Origin: CAYLNM01 sp964385045
GTDB taxonomy: Bacteria; Planctomycetota; Phycisphaerae; Phycisphaerales; SM1A02
Assembly: GCA_964385045.1 (NCBI GenBank)
Contig: CAYLNM010000181.1
Coordinates: 1 to 8,338, forward strand
Direction of reading: 5' to 3'
Length of the DNA: 8,338 nucleotides
Below the pieces are notes generated by a model. That model ran no database searches and was not told the DNA's origin. It was given only the letters and a program-made list of their open reading frames with translations. A program made the position numbers and the translations under genes. Shown here in pieces: positions 1-4,675 of this stretch (within the stretch, counting starts at the first letter, position 1; each line of letters opens with the position of its first letter).

Positions 1-354
1 GGCGAGGACGGCGGGGTCGGCCGCGAGGTCGAGCCGGCGGCCGTCGTCCGCATGAACGACGAGCTGCGGTTCGAGCCCGAGCGGCTCACGATCGAGGCCG
101 GCGAGACGGTGCTCTGGGAGGGCGTGGGCACCGCCGTGCACACCGTGACCGCGGATCCGGACCTCGTCGCGGATCCCGATCACGTGGCGCTGCCCGAGGA
201 TGCGGAGGCGTTCCACTCGGGCTACGTCGGACCCGGCGAGACCTGGCGACGCACGTTCACCGTGCCGGGCACCTACCGGTACGTGTGCCTGCCGCACGAG
301 GCCGACGGCATGCTGGGCGAGCTTCGGGTGCGGGCCGCCACGGACGGCGACTGA
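1..354 (+). CDS. Cupredoxin (type 1 copper) domain protein, 5' end cut by window
   Basis: Seen: the frame is open from base 1. The first ATG (52) falls inside a likely beta strand of the fold (VVRMNDELRFEP), so it is probably internal and the true start, with any signal peptide, lies upstream of the window. Counting from that Met, the copper ligands of a plastocyanin/pseudoazurin-type site are visible: His30 in AVHTVT, then Cys79, His82 and Met87 in YVCLPHEADGM. The Cys-x2-His-x4-Met spacing is that of pseudoazurin, amicyanin and halocyanin rather than plant plastocyanin. The stretch FHSGYVGPGETW followed by FTVPGTYRY is the usual family lead-in to the Cys loop. Known: such proteins carry single electrons between periplasmic or membrane-bound redox partners. 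Inferred: an extracytoplasmic electron carrier, perhaps lipid-anchored or part of a larger protein; the partner is not visible. It ends at TGA 352-354, and the next gene downstream is broken. Confidence 0.88.
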   Translation, partial: GEDGGVGREVEPAAVVRMNDELRFEPERLTIEAGETVLWEGVGTAVHTVTADPDLVADPDHVALPEDAEAFHSGYVGPGETWRRTFTVPGTYRYVCLPHEADGMLGELRVRAATDGD

Positions 355-365
355 CGAACGGGGGA

Positions 366-407
366 GGCCACGGCGGGTGGGGCGGCGGCGGTCGCCGGCC
401 CGTGGTC
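366..407 (+). terminator. Candidate hairpin terminator after the cupredoxin gene
   Basis: An inverted repeat starts 12 bases after the cupredoxin stop. The arms CCACGG (368-373) and CCGTGG (400-405) match perfectly, and the outer pairs 367-406 (G-U) and 366-407 (G-C) extend them. A smaller GGCG/CGCC stem can form in the loop. No T-run follows, so this would be a GC-only hairpin of the kind often found after genes in high-GC genomes. In sequence this G/C-rich, chance inverted repeats are common; the position right after a stop is the main support. Confidence 0.35.
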
Positions 408-448
408 CCGTCGTCGGCACGCGAACGCACCCGGGACCGGAGCTGCCG

Positions 449-1127
449 ATGTCGGGAACGGGCGGGTGGATCGACGCGTCGGGCGGCTGCGGGTCGGGGT
501 GACGAGCTGGCCCGACCCGCCCACGCCGCGCGTGCGGCGACGGCGCGATCGACGGCGCGGCGATCCCGCCACCGCCACCGAGCTCGGGGCGAGCGCCTAC
601 GCGGGCACCCGCGTGGTCGCCCCGCATCACGCGCGGGCGGGGCGGCGGGCGTGGACGAGGTGCCGATTGACGCCCTCATCGGGCCCGCCCGGGTGGTGGC
701 GGTCGACGGTCCCGGCCCGGTGTCGCGGGCGGACCTCGAGCCGCTCGGGAGCGAGTCGGGCGAGCGACGGCTGCCGCGGACGTGGAACTCGGATCGGGGC
801 GTGGTGGGACGCGCCGTTTCGAGAGGACCTCGTGGTGATCGGCCGCGACGCGGAGACGCTCCGCGTCGGGCCGGTCGTGGACCAGACATGCTCGGCGAGC
901 TCGCGGCGGTCCCCGACGGCGGAAGCTCGTCCTGCAGTGATTGGATCCGGCGTCGTCCTCGCCCGGCGCAGCCGGGGATCCGGTTCGTGGACCTCGGGAA
1001 CGGCGGGAGCGTGACGCGGTCCGAGGAGGGCGCCTGCTCCATGGCCGGCCGCGAGCGCGAGACGATCGAGCTGGTGGAGCCGATCCGTCCGTCGCGAGGC
1101 GGGCGAGCAGCGGCAGCGGTCGGATGA
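449..1127 (+). pseudogene. Decayed cyclase / arylformamidase-family gene (PF04199-like), several frameshifts
   Basis: No single frame encodes the protein, but cyclase-family (kynurenine formamidase-like) sequence can be followed in order across frames. ATG 449, with GGAG at 439-442, opens with WIDAS and hits TGA at 500. From about 484 another frame gives LRVGVTSWP, then GDPATATELGASAYAGTRVV and APHH to about 640. From about 645 a third frame gives VDEVPIDALIGPARVVAVDG, then SRADLEP and PRTWNSDR to 797. From 799 the previous frame resumes with WWDAPFREDLVVIGRDAETL and, near 950, IGSGVVLA. AGRERETIELVEP (about 1044-1082) may be the family's C-terminal strand, and the TGA at 1125-1127 would give about 226 codons, a normal family length. 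The metal motif HxGTHxDxPxH reads Y-A-G-T-R-V-V-A-P-H-H, so three of four ligands are gone. Functional relatives hydrolyse N-formylkynurenine or similar amides. I infer a dead gene. Sequencing indels could explain the frames but not the ligand losses. The 3' limit is uncertain. Confidence 0.72.
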
Positions 1128-1494
1128 CGACGGACCGACCTCCGGGCGGCGTCCCGCTGGTGGCGTCGTCGTCGATGCCCGGGGCCTTGCCGTGCCGCGA
1201 CGCGCGCGGCGTGATGATCCGCTGTCGCGCTCTTCCGCTCCCCCGTCCGTCCGCGGCCCGTCGGGGAGACCCGTGGATGCCCGAGGCGGCCCTCGCCGTG
1301 CGGGGATCCCCGGGGGGCCGATCGGGGGGACGGCGAGGCCCGGGTGGCCGGGGCGCCGATGGCGGAGGCGACGAGCCGCCGGTTCGATGGGCGACGACTC
1401 GCGTGCGCGGGTCCTCGATCCCGTCGCCGGGGCCGCCGCGTTGGCAGGACGCCGCGTCGCGCGGACGGATCGGCGGCTTCCCCCCGGACCTCCC
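1128..1494. other. About 370 bp with no recognisable gene, upstream of egtB
   Basis: I see no convincing coding sequence on either strand. The open frames here give Arg/Pro/Gly/Ser-rich translations typical of out-of-frame GC-rich DNA. A GGTCGG/CCGACC inverted repeat (1118-1123/1135-1140) sits at the pseudogene end, and a perfect 12-bp palindrome, CGGGGATCCCCG, lies at 1301-1312. No clear -10/-35 pair stands out, although the promoter of egtB-egtD should lie here. It may include remnants of the decayed neighbour. Confidence 0.5.
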
Positions 1495-1499
1495 GGAGG
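1495..1499 (+). promoter_or_regulatory. Shine-Dalgarno site fixing the egtB start
   Basis: GGAGG lies 8 bases before the GTG at 1508. This is the only well-spaced site near the first conserved EgtB residues and decides for GTG 1508 over the open frame that extends upstream to 941, whose translation is not protein-like. Confidence 0.75.
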
Positions 1500-1507
1500 C
1501 CCCGACC

Positions 1508-2821
1508 GTGTCCGTGCTGCCCACTCCGGTCCCGATCGACCGCCGCACCCTCCTCGATCACCACCGCCGCGTCCGGTCGACCACGATCGCCCTCTGCGAC
1601 CCGCTGAGCGCCGAGGACATGGCGGTGCAGGTCGAGCCGCACGCCAGCCCCGCCAAGTGGCACCTCGCGCACACCACGTGGTTCTTCGAGACGTTCGTCC
1701 TCGAGGCTCACGAGCGGGGGTTCACGCCGTACGACGAGCGGTTCCGGGTGCTGTTCAACTCGTACTACCACGGCGTGGGCGAGCAGCACCCTCGGCGGCG
1801 GCGCGGCGCCCTCACGCGACCGTCGATCGGCGAGGTGATGGCGTACCGCGACACGATCGACGAGCGGGTGGCGGCGCTGCTCGCGCGCTGCGACGAGGCC
1901 ACGCTCGCGGTGATCGCGCCGCTGATCGAGCTCGGCCTGCACCACGAGCAGCAGCACCAGGAGCTGCTGCTGACGGACGTGAAGCTGCTGCTGGCCGCGA
2001 ACCCGATCCGTCCGCGGTACCGCGAGGAGCCCGACGACGGCCTCGCCGATCCGGCGGCCCGCGGCACCGCCGGCCCCCTCGGCTGGATCGGCTTCGACGC
2101 GGGCGTCGTCGCGATCGGTCACGACGGGCCCGGGTTCGCCTACGACAACGAGGGGCCGCGGCACCGCCGGTTCCTCGAGCCGTTCGAGCTCGCGGATCGC
2201 CTCGTGACCAACGCCGAGCTGCTCGCGTTCGTGGAGGACGGCGGCTATCGGCGGCCGGGCCCGTGGCTGGACGACGGCTGGACGTGGGTGCGCGGCGGGG
2301 ATCGCCGGCATCCCGAGTACTGGCGGCGCGGGGACGACGGCTGGCGGGAGTTCACCCTCCACGGGGAGCGGCCGCTCGACCCGGAGGCTCCCGCCTGCCA
2401 CCTGAGCTTCTTCGAGGCGGACGCCTACGCCCGCTGGGCGGGAGCCCGGCTGCCGACCGAGGGGGAGTGGGAGCACGCGTCGGAGGGCGAGGAGATCGCC
2501 GGGAACCTCCTCGAGTCGGGGCGGCTGCATCCGGCGCCGGCGCCGGCGCCGACCCGGGCGGCGGGCGGCGGCGGCCTCCGGCAGATGTTCGGCGACGTGT
2601 GGGAGTGGACGCGGTCGGCCCACGAGCCCTATCCGGGGTACCGGCCCGAGCCGGGGGCGATCGGCGAGTACAACGGCAAGTTCATGTGCGGATCGTTCGT
2701 GCTGCGGGGCGGCTCGTGCGCGACGAGCCGGTCGCACGTCCGGCGGACCTACCGCAACTTCTTCGCCCCGGGCGCGGTCTGGCAGCTCACCGGCCTGCGG
2801 CTCGCGCGGAGCCCGCGATGA
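1508..2821 (+). CDS. egtB: EgtB, iron-dependent ergothioneine sulfoxide synthase
   Basis: Catalyses O2-dependent C-S bond formation between hercynine (N-alpha-trimethylhistidine) and a thiol donor, the central step of ergothioneine synthesis, in the cytoplasm. At 437 aa it is full length for the family. Residues about 12-160 are the DinB-like domain with the expected three-His iron site: His55 in WHLAHTTWF, then His146 and His150 in HHEQQHQE. Residues about 195-435 are the FGE-sulfatase/C-type-lectin-like domain, with ARLPTEGEWEHA, FGDVWEWT and VLRGGSCATSRSHVRRTYRN. FNSYYHGVG (Tyr86-Tyr87) matches the Tyr pair I recall from the Chloracidobacterium-type (type II) enzyme, which uses free cysteine; if so, gamma-glutamylcysteine ligase EgtA and amidohydrolase EgtC are not needed, and neither is seen here. 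A Pro-Ala repeat lies near residue 345. The GTG start is chosen from its RBS. The stop overlaps the egtD start by four bases (ATGA), so the two are probably translationally coupled. Confidence 0.95.
   Translation: MSVLPTPVPIDRRTLLDHHRRVRSTTIALCDPLSAEDMAVQVEPHASPAKWHLAHTTWFFETFVLEAHERGFTPYDERFRVLFNSYYHGVGEQHPRRRRGALTRPSIGEVMAYRDTIDERVAALLARCDEATLAVIAPLIELGLHHEQQHQELLLTDVKLLLAANPIRPRYREEPDDGLADPAARGTAGPLGWIGFDAGVVAIGHDGPGFAYDNEGPRHRRFLEPFELADRLVTNAELLAFVEDGGYRRPGPWLDDGWTWVRGGDRRHPEYWRRGDDGWREFTLHGERPLDPEAPACHLSFFEADAYARWAGARLPTEGEWEHASEGEEIAGNLLESGRLHPAPAPAPTRAAGGGGLRQMFGDVWEWTRSAHEPYPGYRPEPGAIGEYNGKFMCGSFVLRGGSCATSRSHVRRTYRNFFAPGAVWQLTGLRLARSPR
2531..2551 (+). repeat. Short CCGGCG tandem repeat inside egtB
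   Basis: Three and a half copies of the hexamer CCGGCG encode the PAPAPAP linker between the AGNLLESG and LRQMFGDVWEW blocks of EgtB. The repeat stays in frame and falls in a loop region, so expansion by whole units would be tolerated. It could be a small length-polymorphic site. Confidence 0.7.
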
Positions 2822-3897
2822 CGGTCGGGACCGAACGCTCGAACCTGCGGCCGACCGTGGTCGATCCCGAGGCGCTGCACGACACCTTTCGCGAGGACGT
2901 GCTGGAGGGCCTCGCCCGGCCGCGGAAGGCGATCCCGCCGAAGCACCTGTACGACGCGCGGGGCAGCGAGCTCTTCGAGCGGATCTGCGAGCTCGAGGAG
3001 TACTACCCCACGCGCACCGAGCAGGCGATCGTCGACCGATCGATCGACCGGATCGCCGCCGCGCTCGGTCCCGAGGTGACGCTGATCGAGCCGGGGGCGG
3101 GCTCGGGCGAGAAGGCGGCGATGCTGCTCGAGCGCCTCGAGCGGCCGCGGGCGTTCGTGCCGATCGAGATCTCGAGGTGCGCCCTCGAGGCCGCGGCCGA
3201 GCGGCTGGCGGACCGGTTCCCGGAGGTGGAGGTGAGGCCGGTGTGCGCGGACTTCCTCGGCGACGCGGCGGCCGTCCTCGGGGCGGTGGGGCGGGCCGGG
3301 CCGGCGGAGGGCACCGGCCGACGGGTCGTCCACTTCCCCGGCTCGACGATCGGCAACCTCGAGCGGGCGGGGCGGGCGGGCCTCCTGCGGCGATTCCGGG
3401 CGATGGTCGGGCCGGGCGGCATGCTGCTGCTCGGCTTCGACCGGCCGAAGGACGAGTCGGTGCTGCGGCGGGCCTACGACGATCGCGCCGGGGTCACCGC
3501 GGCGTTCAACCGCAACCTGCTCGCGAGGATCAACCGCGAGCTCGGCGGGACGTTCGAGCCGGCGGCGTTCGAGCACGCGGCGCCGTGGGTCGCGTCGCGC
3601 TCGCGGATCGAGATGCACCTCGTCAGCCGGGCGGCCCAGTCGGTCGAGGTCGCCGGCCAGGCGTTCCGGTTCCGCCCCGGGGAGTCGATCCACACCGAGA
3701 GCTCGCACAAGCTCGAGCCGGCCGCGATGGACCGCGAGGCGGTGGCGGCCGGCTTCGAGCCGCTCCGGCACTGGGAGGACGAGCGGGGGTGGTTCCGGGT
3801 GGGGCTGTACGCGGCCGCCGCGGGGCGGGAGTCGCGTCGGGCGAAGTCGCGACCGGCCGCGGGGGCCGGGACGCGGCGGGAGCCCCGCGATCGATGA
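2818..3897 (+). CDS. egtD: EgtD, L-histidine N-alpha-methyltransferase
   Basis: Transfers three methyl groups from S-adenosylmethionine to the alpha-amino group of histidine to give hercynine, the substrate of EgtB. The 359 aa are longer than the usual 320 or so; the excess is partly a basic Ala/Arg/Gly-rich tail after about residue 338. Family landmarks: KHLYDARGSELFERIC and YYPTRTE (42-68), the SAM motif EPGAGSGEK (91-99), VPIEIS (114-119), HFPGSTIGN (172-180, Asn180 the likely substrate-binding Asn), AYDD with Tyr220, FNRNLLARIN (230-239), and IHTESSHK with Glu294 and Ser296 in the places of the imidazole-binding Glu/Ser pair of mycobacterial EgtD. Motif I is EPGAGSGEK rather than the commoner ELGSGSSEK type. 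The ATG lies within the egtB stop (ATGA), with GGAG at 2808-2811. With egtB it makes a two-gene ergothioneine operon; no C-S lyase gene (egtE) is adjacent. Confidence 0.95.
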   Translation: MTVGTERSNLRPTVVDPEALHDTFREDVLEGLARPRKAIPPKHLYDARGSELFERICELEEYYPTRTEQAIVDRSIDRIAAALGPEVTLIEPGAGSGEKAAMLLERLERPRAFVPIEISRCALEAAAERLADRFPEVEVRPVCADFLGDAAAVLGAVGRAGPAEGTGRRVVHFPGSTIGNLERAGRAGLLRRFRAMVGPGGMLLLGFDRPKDESVLRRAYDDRAGVTAAFNRNLLARINRELGGTFEPAAFEHAAPWVASRSRIEMHLVSRAAQSVEVAGQAFRFRPGESIHTESSHKLEPAAMDREAVAAGFEPLRHWEDERGWFRVGLYAAAAGRESRRAKSRPAAGAGTRREPRDR

Positions 3898-3980
3898 ACG
3901 TGGCCGCGGGGTCGGGCGGGCCCGCGGCCGCGGCCCGTGGCACCGACGGTCCCGCGGCGACACGTCCGAGCTCGAACGAT

Positions 3981-3989
3981 GGAGGAGGT
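3981..3989 (+). promoter_or_regulatory. Strong Shine-Dalgarno site for the 56-residue membrane protein
   Basis: GGAGGAGGT ends three bases before ATG 3993 and contains two overlapping GGAGG cores, spaced 7 and 4 bases from the start. It picks ATG 3993 over the in-frame ATG at 3894, which would add a Gly/Ala/Pro-rich, low-complexity leader. Confidence 0.75.
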
Positions 3990-3992
3990 CCG

Positions 3993-4163
3993 ATGTCGGA
4001 AGGAAGAAGGCGGGTGCTGACGTGGGGCATGGTCGCGCTCGGCGTGGCGATGATCGTGGTCGGGGCCATCGGCGGCCTGCTGCCGCCGGTGCTCACCGGG
4101 ATCGGATTCCTGCTCGTGGCGTGGGCGCACGGCGAGCCGGTCAGGCCGCCGGCCGCCGGCTGA
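3993..4163 (+). CDS. Small hydrophobic membrane protein, 56 aa, function unknown
   Basis: I do not recognise a family. The protein has a short basic, charged N-terminus (MSEGRRRVLTW), a long hydrophobic stretch from about residue 9 to 45 that is interrupted by GGLLPPVLTG, and a short polar tail (HGEPVRPPAAG). It therefore looks like a two-helix hairpin or one long bent helix in the inner membrane, with the Arg-rich N-terminus inside by the positive-inside rule. It has no Cys, and only one His near the end. The start comes from the strong RBS. It lies 95 bases after egtD on the same strand and before the hairpins that precede the ArsR gene, so it may be the last gene of the egt transcript. The excellent RBS and clean hydrophobic pattern support a real gene despite its size. 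A link to ergothioneine is positional only. Confidence 0.7.
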   Translation: MSEGRRRVLTWGMVALGVAMIVVGAIGGLLPPVLTGIGFLLVAWAHGEPVRPPAAG

Positions 4164-4171
4164 GGCGAGGC

Positions 4172-4212
4172 CCCCCGAGCCGGGGGAGCGTCGGGCTCCG
4201 GTCCTCGACCGG
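4172..4212 (+). terminator. Cluster of short hairpins between the mini-protein and ArsR genes
   Basis: Several mutually exclusive or successive stems are visible: CCCCC/GGGGG (4172-4176/4182-4186), GAGCC/GGCTC (4177-4181/4194-4198), GGAGC/GCTCC (4185-4189/4195-4199) and CCGGTC-CTC-GACCGG (4198-4212). They begin nine bases after the stop of the upstream gene and end eight bases before the -35 box of the next, so they could end the upstream transcript. The last, symmetric one could instead be a repressor site. No T-run is present. Confidence 0.4.
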
Positions 4213-4219
4213 GAGGTCG

Positions 4220-4249
4220 TTGGACGGAACGGCGGGCTCGATCTATGCT
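4220..4249 (+). promoter_or_regulatory. Sigma70-type promoter for the ArsR-permease-thioredoxin operon
   Basis: TTGGAC (4220-4225) and TATGCT (4244-4249) are separated by 18 bases, a good match to a vegetative promoter and A/T-rich compared with its surroundings. Transcription would start about seven bases downstream, near 4256, three bases or fewer before ATG 4259, and no Shine-Dalgarno sequence precedes that ATG. This implies a leaderless or nearly leaderless mRNA. By family precedent the ArsR protein would bind in or next to this promoter; the CCGGTC/GACCGG inverted repeat at 4198-4212 is one candidate site. Confidence 0.55.
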
Positions 4250-4258
4250 GGCACGGCG

Positions 4259-4675
4259 ATGCCACCGACGGCCGTCCACCCCGACTCGCCCGAGTCTGCG
4301 CGCCGCGTGCAGGCCGCCATCGACGAGCGGCTCGACCGGCAGCTGTTCAAGGCGCTGTCCGACCCGACCCGGCTGCTGGTGCTGTCGTGCCTGGTCAAGT
4401 GCGGCCGGCCGTGCTCGGTCTCCGAGGTCGCCCGGTGCTGCGACGTCGAGTTCTCGGTGGTGAACAAGCACCTGAAGGTGCTCGCGGCCGCGGGCGTGCT
4501 CTCGGCCGCGAAGGAGGGCCGCACGGTCTGGTACGCCGCCCGCTGCCGTGAGCTGTGCGCGCGGCTGGCCCGGCTCATCGACGCGATCGCCGAGTGGTGC
4601 CCGGATCTCGAGCCGCGCGACGGCCGGCCGGCCGATGCAGGCTGCGGCGCCGGGTCGCGCGGGGGACGCGCCTGA
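4259..4675 (+). CDS. ArsR/SmtB-family transcriptional repressor, Cys-rich
   Basis: A 138-aa winged-helix regulator, cytoplasmic and probably dimeric, expected to repress its own operon until a thiophilic metal or metalloid binds. The fold signature is clear: LFKALSDPTRLLVLSCL (29-45), the recognition helix FSVVNKHLKVL (65-75), AGVLSAAKEGRTVWY (78-92) as helix and wing, then a C-terminal helix. There are eight Cys residues: 44, 48, 52, the pair 60-61, 96, 100 and 114. The ELCVCDL motif of classic E. coli-type ArsR is absent; instead Cys60-Cys61 directly precedes the recognition helix, as in a known ArsR subgroup found beside permease genes, and Cys96/Cys100/Cys114 are in the C-terminal helix. 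The inducer cannot be named; As(III), Sb(III) or an organometal is plausible. Its stop overlaps the permease start (TGATG), so expression is coupled. The start follows the promoter at a leaderless position. The tail after about 118 is Gly/Ala/Arg-rich and probably disordered. Confidence 0.93.
   Translation: MPPTAVHPDSPESARRVQAAIDERLDRQLFKALSDPTRLLVLSCLVKCGRPCSVSEVARCCDVEFSVVNKHLKVLAAAGVLSAAKEGRTVWYAARCRELCARLARLIDAIAEWCPDLEPRDGRPADAGCGAGSRGGRA

Noticed and set aside
489..520. A perfect 10-bp inverted repeat, GCGGGTCGGG / CCCGACCCGC, as terminator or operator
   Set aside because: It falls inside the conserved part of the decayed cyclase gene (around the SWP motif), so it is more simply a by-product of G/C-rich coding sequence; there is no T-run.
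941..1507. An N-terminal extension of EgtB by 189 residues
   Set aside because: The frame is open, but the translation is low-complexity and not EgtB-like. GTG 1508 has a well-spaced GGAGG and gives the usual family length.
257..2737. An 826-codon open frame on the minus strand across the left third of the window
   Set aside because: It runs antisense to clear egtB motifs, to the pseudogene and to part of the cupredoxin gene. Its translation is Arg/Pro/Gly-rich with no recognisable domain; long antisense frames are expected in DNA this GC-rich.
3894..3992. ATG 3894, overlapping the egtD stop, as start of the small membrane protein
   Set aside because: The overlap is tempting, but the added 33 residues are Gly/Ala/Pro-rich, and the very strong RBS lies just before ATG 3993.
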